The notes beneath the pieces were generated by a model. The model saw nothing but the letters and a program-made list of their open reading frames with translations. It did no database searches and had not been told where the DNA came from. DNA of 64,000 bases from contig CAMLMV010000018.1 of NCBI GenBank assembly GCA_946481275.1, forward strand, positions 1 through 64,000, written 5' to 3'. Source of the DNA: an uncultured Massilia sp. GTDB taxonomy: Bacteria; Pseudomonadota; Gammaproteobacteria; Burkholderiales; Burkholderiaceae. The translations under genes and the position numbers were made by a program. Shown in pieces: positions 27,498 through 36,100 of this stretch. Within the stretch, counting starts at the first letter, position 1. Every line of letters begins with the position of its first letter.

Positions 27498-28109
27498 ATG
27501 ATGGTTCTCTACTCCGGCACCACGTGCCCGTTCTCCCAGCGCTGCCGCCTGGTCCTGTTCGAAAAGGGCATGGACTTCGAAGTGCGCGACGTGGATTTGT
27601 TCAACAAGCCCGAGGACATCTCGACGATGAATCCGTACGGCCAGGTGCCGATCCTGGTCGAGCGCGAACTGATTCTGTATGAATCGAACATCATCAACGA
27701 ATACATCGACGAGCGCTTCCCGCATCCGCAGCTGATGCCGGCCGACCCGCTCATGCGCGCGCGTGCCCGCCTGATGTTGTTCAACTTCGAGAAGGAACTG
27801 TTCGTCCACGTCAACACGCTCGAAAACGAGCGCAACAAGGTGGGCGACAAGAGCCACGACAAGGCCCGCGCCGAAATCCGCGACCGCCTGACGACGCTGG
27901 CCCCGCTGTTCCTGAAGAACAAGTACATGCTGGGCGACGAGTTCTCGATGCTGGACGTGGCCATCGCGCCGCTGCTGTGGCGCCTGGATCACTACGGCAT
28001 CGAACTGTCGAAGACCGCGGCGCCGCTGATGAAGTATGCCGAGCGCATCTTCTCGCGTCCGGCCTATATCGAAGCCCTGACCCCGTCCGAAAAGGTGATG
28101 CGCCGCTAA
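27498..28109 (+). CDS. sspA: Stringent starvation protein A
   Basis: A glutathione-transferase fold protein that binds RNA polymerase and alters transcription in stationary phase or stress. 203 residues. The thioredoxin-like N-domain starts MMVLYSGTTCPFSQRCRLVL and includes MNPYGQVPILVERELILYES; the helical C-domain follows. Classical catalytic residues for glutathione conjugation are not conserved in this family. Directly followed by sspB, as in E. coli; here both follow petABC, the usual betaproteobacterial order. Confidence 0.95.
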   Translation: MMVLYSGTTCPFSQRCRLVLFEKGMDFEVRDVDLFNKPEDISTMNPYGQVPILVERELILYESNIINEYIDERFPHPQLMPADPLMRARARLMLFNFEKELFVHVNTLENERNKVGDKSHDKARAEIRDRLTTLAPLFLKNKYMLGDEFSMLDVAIAPLLWRLDHYGIELSKTAAPLMKYAERIFSRPAYIEALTPSEKVMRR

Positions 28110-28199
28110 AGCGCCGCCTTCGTTGCACGCCAGTTTACGACGCCGCAGGCGAATCGAAGTACACTGGCGTGTAACATCTCGCATCATTCCGATCACACC

Positions 28200-28673
28200 A
28201 TGCCAGACATCTCCACCAAGCCGTACCTGCTGCGCGCCATTTACGAATGGTGCACGGACAGCGGCTACACGCCTTACCTGGCCGTCAAGGTCGACGCCGC
28301 CACCACGGTTCCGATGGAATACGTGAAAAAGGGCGAGATCATCCTCAACATCAGCTACGGCGCGACCTCCGGGCTGAAAATGGACAACGACGCGATCACG
28401 TTCCGGGCCCGTTTCAACGGCGTGTCGCGCGAGCTGTACATTCCGGTGCAGAACGTGCTGGCCATCTACGCCAACGAAAACGGCCAGGGCATGGCCTTCG
28501 ACGTGACGACGACGGCCGCCGACCTGCCTCCGTCCGCCCCGGAACCGGCCGCCGCCCCGGCCCCCGGCTTGGCCGCCGTGCCGGCCAAGACCTCCGAGGT
28601 GTCGCATGTACCCGACGACGACGACGAACCACCCAAAAAAGGTGGACGTCCCACGTTGACCCGGATCAAATAA
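28200..28673 (+). CDS. sspB: ClpXP specificity-enhancing factor SspB
   Basis: An adaptor that delivers ssrA-tagged proteins to ClpXP. 157 residues: the folded tag-binding domain occupies about 1-110 (TKPYLLRAIYEWCTDSGYTP; later VMEYVKKGEIILNISYGATS-like strand), then an Ala/Pro-rich flexible linker, and a short C-terminal ClpX-binding tail (KKGGRPTLTRIK). 90 bases after sspA. Confidence 0.95.
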   Translation: MPDISTKPYLLRAIYEWCTDSGYTPYLAVKVDAATTVPMEYVKKGEIILNISYGATSGLKMDNDAITFRARFNGVSRELYIPVQNVLAIYANENGQGMAFDVTTTAADLPPSAPEPAAAPAPGLAAVPAKTSEVSHVPDDDDEPPKKGGRPTLTRIK

Positions 28674-28682
28674 GGGTATAAT
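28656..28682 (+). promoter_or_regulatory. Promoter of tRNA-Thr inside the end of sspB
   Basis: TTGACC (28656-28661) and TATAAT (28677-28682) with a 15-base spacer. The -10 ends 12 bases before the mature 5' end of the tRNA. The -35 lies inside the last codons of sspB. Confidence 0.6.
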
Positions 28683-28694
28683 TCTGGCCACATT

Positions 28695-28770
28695 GCCGGC
28701 TTAGCTCATCAGGTAGAGCAGTTGATTTGTAATCATCAGGTGGCGGGTTCGAGTCCTGCAGCCGGCACCA
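28695..28770 (+). tRNA. tRNA-Thr (anticodon TGT)
   Basis: A complete 76-base cloverleaf with encoded CCA. Acceptor stem GCCGGCT/AGCCGGC, D stem GCTC/GAGC, anticodon loop TTTGTAA giving anticodon TGT (reads ACA and related Thr codons), T arm GCGGG/CCTGC with the TTCGAGT loop. The anticodon stem GTTGA/TCATC has one T-T mismatch at its second pair. The accessory region begins directly after this gene, so its 3' end is a candidate integration site, though I did not find a second copy of the 3' end downstream. Confidence 0.95.
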
Positions 28771-28786
28771 ATAGAATCAAGCACTT

Positions 28787-28813
28787 AGCCCAGCCATTGC
28801 GGTTGGGCTTTTT
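28787..28813 (+). terminator. Intrinsic terminator after tRNA-Thr
   Basis: Stem AGCCCAGCC (28787-28795) with GGTTGGGCT (28801-28809), one G-T pair, a 5-base loop ATTGC, then a run of T. A strong bacterial terminator shape. Confidence 0.8.
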
Positions 28814-28887
28814 GCTTTCTGGGGTCCATGTAACCGCTGTGTAACCCGTTTACGCTAGGAAACTGGGTTGATCGGGCAACGACGGTG

Positions 28888-29475
28888 TTATCGCAGCCCG
28901 CAGCGCAGAAGATCACGACCCAACCTTTCGCCTTCCCGCTGTATCTTCGCCTGGATCGTCTTGGCATTGGTCAGGTCGGCAGGCTCAAGCTGTCGACTGG
29001 CGGCATCCGAATACCAGTATCCGCCTTGGGCACTCGGATTCGATAGGTAGACAGCTGTCACCTCAGCATTACTCGGATAGCGGTTCGACTTCACCTCGGC
29101 CGCGAATACCACATCGTCTACACCGTCTGTATTCAGGTCCACATAAACCGGCTCAGAGATCCGCGCGCAGTCATCGTAGTTCGCCTGAGACGGAACCTCT
29201 ACCAATACAGGGTCTTTCAGATCTGCAGACAAGATCACAAGCCGGCAATACGCATTCGTAACGCCTGAAAACCGGACATGCAGAAGCCAACAGTCTCCTG
29301 TCGGGCAGCGCCGAGTTCCAGCGAAAAACGCCTCTTTTTGCTTAAGAAGTGGCGCAGCCTCAGGCAGATCATCGTATTGCTCGAATGCGGTAGGGAGCGT
29401 TTTACCTGCGCCCGTGCTTCGGCTTCCATGCTGCCGTGCCTGCCCGCACGCATGTCGTTGAGTTGCTGCTGGATC
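28888..29475 (-). pseudogene. Remnant of a hypothetical gene, start lost
   Basis: The frame is open on the minus strand from a stop at 29476-29478 down to 28888 and reads like real protein: LPTAFEQYDDLPEAAPLLKQ, then FAGTRRCPTGDCWLLHVRFS, then EPVYVDLNTDGVDDVVFAAE (an FG-GAP-like Asp-rich strand) and a basic tail. No good start codon is seen; GTG at 29238 would give only the last 116 residues. In a neighbouring frame, ATG at about 29453 reads MRAGRHGSMEAEARAQVKRS and seems to run into this frame near 29400, so a frameshift there is likely. I do not recognise the family; a decayed gene at the edge of the accessory region is the best reading. Confidence 0.4.
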
Positions 29476-29715
29476 TCATGGCGTATGCTCCAGCAGGTCG
29501 CCGCCGGGTCCCCTCCACCGCGCCCATTCCGGGCCGCTGCCGAGTGCCTGCTTCCAGGCGTCGAATGCACCTTGGTTCCGGAACTGGACCGGGTACGGCC
29601 GGCCATGGAGCCTGCCGACGCGGCTCTTCTTCAAGGCCGGGCCGACCTCGATGCGCTCCACTGCGGGGGCGTTCGGGTAACTACTGTTTGCGGGCCTTAG
29701 AACGATGTCCATTCC
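29476..29715 (-). CDS. Unrecognised small ORF upstream of vgrG
   Basis: A 79-residue ORF from ATG at 29715 (GGGGAGA a few bases upstream; a second ATG two codons later). The product MGMDIVLRPANSSYPNAPAV... is basic, with GRPYPVQFRNQGAFDAWKQA and a Trp-rich end (GPEWARWRGPGG). No signal peptide or membrane segment. It stops where the next decayed frame begins, so it may be the N-terminal piece of a longer broken gene rather than a complete one. It is divergent from vgrG. No function can be assigned. Confidence 0.4.
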   Translation of the reverse strand, partial: GMDIVLRPANSSYPNAPAVERIEVGPALKKSRVGRLHGRPYPVQFRNQGAFDAWKQALGSGPEWARWRGPGGDLLEHTP

Positions 29716-29924
29716 CATAGGCTCTCCCCTTGTTTTGCGCTGCTTGTTGGCAACCAAACGACAAATGTAGAGCCCGCCCGTCAGTTCACATTGCGATCAA
29801 TCAAGCTGAGCAAAATCAGCACGTGTGGTGAAAGTTCGCTGCACTGCCGCTGCCCATCAGGACGACAGCAGAGCCCGGTTCTTGCTTATTATCAAGGCCG
29901 TCTGAAAGCGCTTGGTTACCTTAG

Positions 29925-29959
29925 CCGATGGAAATTTGACAGCTTTACACCATCGGAGG
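29925..29959 (+). promoter_or_regulatory. Inverted repeat masking the vgrG ribosome binding site
   Basis: A perfect 7-base inverted repeat, CCGATGG (29925-29931) and CCATCGG (29950-29956), with an 18-base loop. The last two G of the right arm are the first two of the GGAGG Shine-Dalgarno (29955-29959) of vgrG, so in the messenger the hairpin would cover part of that site. Confidence 0.45.
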
Positions 29960-29965
29960 CAACGC

Positions 29966-32900
29966 ATGGACGGAAGCCAAGCGATCGCGGCGGGAGCTGC
30001 GCTATCGGCGTTCGGTCACGATGCGCAGCACGACCGCCTGCTGCGCCTGGACTTCCCCCGCAACGACGGTCCGGATCGCATCCTCCTGCCGAACCGACTC
30101 AAGGCGCACGAGGAAGTCTCGCGGTGCTTCCGCTTCGAGGTCGAACTCCTGTCGGACGACGCGCGGATTCCCCTGAAGGCAATGATGGCCAGGATGGTCA
30201 CGATCTCCCTCGTGCGCGAGGACGGATCGCTGCGCTACTTCAACGGCTACGTCACCGAATTCCGTTTCCTTCGCACCGATGGTGGCTTCGCCTTCTACCA
30301 CATGGTGCTCGAGCCCTGGCTGGCGTTCGCCAAGCTGCGCAAGGACAACCGTTCGTTCCTCGGCAAGAGCGTCATCGAAATCACCGAGCTCACCTTTGCC
30401 CATTACCGTCAGAACGACTGGAATCCAGTCATCGTTGGCGAGTTTCCGCGGCTGACCTGCGCTAACCAGTACGACGAGACCGACTACAACCACCTGCACC
30501 GGCGCTGGGAGGAGATCGGACTGCACTATTACTACGAGCACCGAGCCGACGGGCACACGCTCTTTCTCAGCGACCGGAGCACGCTTGCCCAGCCCATCGA
30601 TCCGACCGGGATCGACGACTCCGGCGAGATCCCATTCCGCGACCAGGCCGGCTCGCTCGAAGACGACGGCATCCGCGAATGGAGCGCCGTGCGCCGGCTC
30701 GGCTCCGGCCAGACGACCCTGGCCAGCTTCGACTACAAGAACCCGGTCGCGCAGCGCTCAACTGCCGAGTCGCTCAACAAGCAGGGCGACGTCTACCCTT
30801 ACGAAATCTACGAGAACACGGGAGCGTACAGTTTCCGCACCCATGACGAGGGCGAGCAGCTCGCGCAGCAGCGTATGGGGGAGCGCGACGCGAACACGCA
30901 AACCTTCGAAGCGCGCGGCAACGACCGCACCGCCCAGCCGGGCCGGTGCTTCAAGCTCGGCGGTCACTTCAGCGCCGAGCTGCGCGTTCCCAAGCACGGC
31001 GAGCCGGCCCAGCCCAGCATCCGCGACCGCGACTACCTGATCCTCTCCGTCGACCACGAAGCCAGCAACAACTACCAGGCCGGGCCAGGCGCCCCATGGC
31101 ATTACGAAAACACGTTCCGCTGCGTGCGCAAGGACATCCAGTGGCGCCCGGGCCGCCACTACAACAGCCAGCCCTGCGTCTATCACGGCATCCAGACCGC
31201 CATCGTGGTCGGCCCGGCCGGCGCCGAGATTCATATCGATGGCTACGGGCGAGTCAAGGTCCAGTTCCACTGGGACCGGCTGGGCAAGCGCGACGAGAAC
31301 AGCTCGGCCTGGGTGCGCGTGATGTCGCCGGGTGCTGGCGTCGAGTTCGGGCATATCCGCCTCCCGCGGGTGGGCGAGGAAGTGGGCGTGGTCTTCGTCA
31401 ACGGGAACATCGACCATCCGCTGATTCTTGGGGCGCTGTACAACCACACCCACATGCCGCCGTGGCGGTTGCCTGAGCAGCAGGCCTTGAGCGGTCTGCG
31501 CAGCCGGGAGCTGCAGGCGGGCGAAGCGAGCGGGCGCGGCAACCACCTCATCCTGGACGACACGAAGGAACAGATCCAGGCACAGCTGAAAAGCGACCAT
31601 CTCGCCAGTCAGCTCAGCCTCGGCCATATCATCCGCATTGAAGACAATGCCGGCCGTAAGGACGCGCGCGGCCAGGGCTTCGAGCTGCGCACCGACGGCC
31701 ACGGCGCGGTGCGCGCGCAGCAGGGCCTGCTGCTCAGCACTGAAGGACGGCCGAACGCCCGCGCCCATATCACCGACATGGCGGAGACGCTGGCGCGCAT
31801 GGCGCAGGGCCAGGAGTTGCACGACAGCCTGTCGCAGGTCGCCCAACAGGCGCAGGCGCACCAGCCGGGCGACCAGGATCAGGTCGCCGCCGCGCTGAAG
31901 GCGCAGGTCGACGCCCTCAAAGGCCAAGGGGGTACACTGGCGCAAGGCGAATTCCCGGAATTCCAGGCTCCCCACCTGCTTCTAGCCAGCCCCGCCGGCA
32001 TCGAAACCAGCACACAGGGTTCCACCCACCTGATGAGCGTGGAGCACACTGCCCTGACCAGCGGCGGCCATGCCAGCCTGAGCGCCGGCAAGAGCCTGCT
32101 CGTCAGCGTCAAGGAAGCGGTGCGCATGTTCGCCTACAAGGCCGGCATGAAGCTGGTGGCGGCGAGCGCCGACATCGACATCGCCGCCTTGAAGGACAGC
32201 GTCAACATCCTGGCCAAGCTCAACATCACCCATACCGCCAACCGGATCACGATCACGGCAAAGGAGGAGGTGGTGATCAACGGCGGCACCAGCTTCAGCC
32301 GCTGGAACGCATCCGGGATCGTCCATGGCACCAACGGCAACTGGGTCCAACACGCAGCGAATCATAGCTTCGTCCCCGGCAAGAGCGAAGGCACGCCGAG
32401 CTTGCCGCAGCCCGTGCAGCTGGCGCCGGGACAGCTTGATCTGTACCACCAGTATGTAAATTCGGAAGGCGGCAGGAAGCAAGGCATCCAGCAAGGCGAC
32501 TACACCGTCATCGACTCCGAAGGTGGCATCCACCAGGGGACGCTCGATGGCAACGGCTTTGCCAGCGTGACCGGCCTGCCGATGGGAATGGCCACGGTCA
32601 GCTACGGCAAGGACCCGCGCGACCCGTGGGATGAAGGCAGTTACCTCGGCCAGGGGACCGAATGGCCGACCGTGGCGCCGCCCGAGGCTGGCGCCGCTGC
32701 GGCTGCCGCTACTTCGGCAAGGTCTGACCGGCCGACGCCGGCACCGGGGACGCAGAATCCCGGACTGCTCGCCGGCGCCAAAGCTGCGGCAGGCAGTCTC
32801 AACGGCGCAGCCGGCAAGTTCGGCGCGATTGCGCAAGCCGCGCAGCAAGCGGCCAGCGCGGTGCAGTCGCTGCCAAAAGGCGGCGCGCAAGCATTGCTGG

Positions 32901-33094
32901 CGCCAGTCGGGCAGGCGGCCATGGCCAATGTCGCGGGCAAGCTCCCGGGCGGCGCGACGGTCCTGGATACCTACGGCGCATTAAGTGCCGGCAAGCCTAC
33001 CGCCGCCGTCGCGCCCACCCTCGGCTTGCCCGGATCACTGCCGCGCATCGACGCTGAAGCACCGCCCTCGATCCCGAAAAAATCCGTCATATAA
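29966..33094 (+). CDS. vgrG: Type VI secretion tip protein VgrG with C-terminal extension
   Basis: VgrG trimers form the spike of the type VI secretion needle and carry effectors. 1042 residues: gp27-like part (about 20-410; LVREDGSLRYFNGYVTEFRF, WEEIGLHYYYEHRADGHTLF), gp5 OB-fold (about 420-515; IDGYGRVKVQFHWDRLGK, PRVGEEVGVVFVNGNIDHPL), a needle region and DUF2345 domain (about 560-810), a small beta domain (about 830-900; QGDYTVIDSEGGIHQGTLDG) that resembles a carboxypeptidase-regulatory-like fold, and an Ala/Gly-rich tail (about 910-1042). The ATG at 29966 has GGAGG upstream. rhs follows after 16 bases. No other type VI structural gene is in the window. Confidence 0.95.
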   Translation: MDGSQAIAAGAALSAFGHDAQHDRLLRLDFPRNDGPDRILLPNRLKAHEEVSRCFRFEVELLSDDARIPLKAMMARMVTISLVREDGSLRYFNGYVTEFRFLRTDGGFAFYHMVLEPWLAFAKLRKDNRSFLGKSVIEITELTFAHYRQNDWNPVIVGEFPRLTCANQYDETDYNHLHRRWEEIGLHYYYEHRADGHTLFLSDRSTLAQPIDPTGIDDSGEIPFRDQAGSLEDDGIREWSAVRRLGSGQTTLASFDYKNPVAQRSTAESLNKQGDVYPYEIYENTGAYSFRTHDEGEQLAQQRMGERDANTQTFEARGNDRTAQPGRCFKLGGHFSAELRVPKHGEPAQPSIRDRDYLILSVDHEASNNYQAGPGAPWHYENTFRCVRKDIQWRPGRHYNSQPCVYHGIQTAIVVGPAGAEIHIDGYGRVKVQFHWDRLGKRDENSSAWVRVMSPGAGVEFGHIRLPRVGEEVGVVFVNGNIDHPLILGALYNHTHMPPWRLPEQQALSGLRSRELQAGEASGRGNHLILDDTKEQIQAQLKSDHLASQLSLGHIIRIEDNAGRKDARGQGFELRTDGHGAVRAQQGLLLSTEGRPNARAHITDMAETLARMAQGQELHDSLSQVAQQAQAHQPGDQDQVAAALKAQVDALKGQGGTLAQGEFPEFQAPHLLLASPAGIETSTQGSTHLMSVEHTALTSGGHASLSAGKSLLVSVKEAVRMFAYKAGMKLVAASADIDIAALKDSVNILAKLNITHTANRITITAKEEVVINGGTSFSRWNASGIVHGTNGNWVQHAANHSFVPGKSEGTPSLPQPVQLAPGQLDLYHQYVNSEGGRKQGIQQGDYTVIDSEGGIHQGTLDGNGFASVTGLPMGMATVSYGKDPRDPWDEGSYLGQGTEWPTVAPPEAGAAAAAATSARSDRPTPAPGTQNPGLLAGAKAAAGSLNGAAGKFGAIAQAAQQAASAVQSLPKGGAQALLAPVGQAAMANVAGKLPGGATVLDTYGALSAGKPTAAVAPTLGLPGSLPRIDAEAPPSIPKKSVI

Positions 33095-33110
33095 AAGATA
33101 AAAAGCCACC

Positions 33111-36100
33111 ATGACCGTACCCACGCAAGCCCCGCCCAAGCCCGCCGAACGCGCGCCGGAAGTCGCCGTCGCCCCGCTCAACACCATCGACCAGCAAGAC
33201 ATCGGCGCCGGCGCCGCCGCCTTCGACAAATGGCTGCGCAAGATCAGCTACGACTACGTCACGCTGGAGCGCCTGAGCACCGTGGCCGGCAGTCTGCCGC
33301 TGATCGGCAACATCATGGCGCTGATCGACGCCATCATGGACATGGTGCAGGTAACCCAGAAGTACATCGCCAAGAAGGAAGTCGATTTCCTGCAATGGGT
33401 CAGCCTGGGCATCAACCTGATCGGCGTGATCCCGGTGCCGCCAGCGATGAGCGCGGCGCGCATGAGCCTGCGGCCGGCGCTGCACCTGGTCCGGCAAAAG
33501 CTGGCGCTGGGCGTCAAGGATCTCGGCCCCGCGCTGATCGAGGTGCTGATCGTGCACCTCAACGCCAGGCTGGCCGGCGAGATCGAAACCTTTGTCGACA
33601 GCGCGATGAGCAAACTGGCGGGCATCCTCGACGATTGCGCCAATACTGCCGATGGCATTGCCGACGACCTGATCAAGATCCTCAATCGCTGTATCGGCAA
33701 GGAACCGCTGTTCGATGTGGCATCCCCGGCGGCAGTGGAGGCCAAGCTGCACGACCCCAAAGTGGAAAGCAGCTGGCGCCGCATGCTTGGCGCCCTTGCC
33801 CGGCAGTACAAGAAGGCCGCGAACTATGCTGCCGCCGCGGCAGCCAGCCAGCTGCCACGGAGCGCGATAGCGGGCGTGACGGGCATCATCGGTCACCTGA
33901 CCGACTTCAAGGGGGCGTTTCGCAGCAAACTCGCCGCCTTGGCCGACGAAAAGGCGCAGATGAGCATCCGGTGGATACTGATGCGGCTGCGCGACGCGGT
34001 CACCAAGCACAAGAAGCGGTATCCGGCGATGGTCCCATCAAGCAAGGGCGCGGACCACAAGAAGAACAACCCCGGCCACGAGCTGGGCGCCACCGGCCGG
34101 CAACACCCGGCCACGGGCGACGCCAATGCCTGCAAGCTGTGCCCCGCAAAAGGCGGCACCGCGCACTCGATCAGCTTTGCCACCGGCGCCGAAACCTTCA
34201 CCCACCTTGACTTCGTACTGGATGCGCCGCTCCCGATCGAATGGAGCCGCACCTACCGCAGCCAGCTGAGCGCCTATGACCGCGGCAATCTCGGCGCGCG
34301 CTGGCTCACCCCGTACAGCACCCGAATCGACGTCGTCGGCCAGGACAAGCCCGCCGGCCTGCTCTATCACGCCGCCGATGGCCGCAGCCACCGCTATCCA
34401 TGGCTGGGCATCGGCCAGTCGCACCACGACCCTGTCGAGCAGATCACGCTCACCCGCATGAGCGCCACCTTGCTCACGCTCGACTTCGGCAAGCCGCTGC
34501 CGGAGGGCGAACCCAGCCCTTGGCGCGAAACCTACGAGCTGGTCGACACCGTGCGCGCCAAGGCGGCCGACCTGGGCAAGGAGCATTTCCGGCTGATCGC
34601 GCTGCATGCCCGCGACGGCGCCGCCCTCGGCCTGCGCTACGACCACGTCGTCGCCACTGGCCCCTACGCCGGCGAAGCGGTGCTCAGCGACATCGTCAGC
34701 AAGCAGGGCGAGACCATCATGGCCCACGCCGGCACCCAGATCGACGCCGATAGCGGCCGCATCCTGGCGATCTGGGAAATCAAGGATGGCAAGCTGCTGC
34801 GCCAGCTTGCCGCCTATGACCACGACGAGCACGGCGACCTGGTCCGCGCCCAGGACGAAAACGGCGCCCCCTGGCACTACCAGTACGACCGTCACCTCGT
34901 CACCCGCTACACCGACCGCACCGGGCGCGGTATGAACCTCGCCTACGATACCAGCATCGACAGCGGGCTTCACGCCAAAGCGATACGCGAGTGGGCCGAC
35001 GACGGCAGCTACGACACCCGGCTCGAATGGGACAAGAACATCCGCCTGACCTACGTCCTTGATGCGCTTGGCCACGAGACCCGCTACTACTACGACATCG
35101 CTGGCTACACCTACCGCATCGTGTATCCGGACGGGCGCGAGGAATGGCTTTTCCGCGACGACGCCAAGAACGTCGTCCGTCACATTTACACCGACGGCAG
35201 CAGCGAGCATTACCGTTACGACGACCAAGGCAACCTGCTCACGCACACCCGCGCCGATGGCAGCCAGGTCCACTTCGAGTATGACGACCAGCACCGCGTC
35301 ACCGGCATCCGCGACGGCGAAGGCGGCACCTGGAAGCGCGATTACAATGCGCAGGGCCACCTGATCGAGGAAACAGACCCTCTCGGAAACAAAACCCAAT
35401 ATGCGTACGACAAAGCCGGCCGGCCGGTTGAAATCACCGATGCCAAGGGCGGCGCCAAGATACTCGCCTACACTCCGGACGGCCAGCTCGCCAGCTATAC
35501 CGACTGTTCCGGACACAGCAGCCAGTGGGAATACGACGAGCGCAAGCGCCTGGTCAAGCGCATCGACGCCGCAGGCAACGTCACCCGCTACCGCTACACC
35601 CCGCTCAACGCCGCAACGCTGACGCAAGCAAACAGCAAAGGCACCGACAGCGGCAATCATCCGGGCCAGCTGGAAGCCGTCATCCACCCCGACGGCAGCC
35701 AGGAGCAGTTCCGCCATGATGCCGAAGGCCGGCTGCTGGCGCACACCGACGCACTCGCGCGCACCACCGCCTACCGCTATACCTCGGCCGGGATGATCGC
35801 GAAGCGCACCGACGCGCTGGGGCACAGCCTACACTACCGGTGGGATGCACTCGGCCGCCTGTCCGCCCTGGAAAACGAAAACGGCAGCGTCTACCGCTTC
35901 CAGTACGACCCGGTCGGCCGCCTGCTGCAGGAGCAGGGCTTCGACGGCAAGGCCACCGAGTACCGCTACGACGAAGCCAGCGGTGTGCTGGCGGAAACCG
36001 TCGAAGCCGGCGTGACCACCCGGCTCGACTTCGATCCCATGGGCCGGCTCGTGCAACGCCGGGCCGCAGCCCCCGGCCAGGTGGAGCAGGTCGAAACCTT

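Noticed and set aside
29936..29941. TTGACA before vgrG as a -35 box
   Set aside because: It lies only about 30 bases before the start codon, leaving no room for a -10 box and leader; it is in the loop of the inverted repeat.
34038..35825. Long open frame on the minus strand opposite rhs
   Set aside because: It lies entirely antisense to the Rhs repeat region and its sequence is low-complexity Val/Ala/Gly-rich, an effect of GC-rich repeats; no ribosome site or domain.
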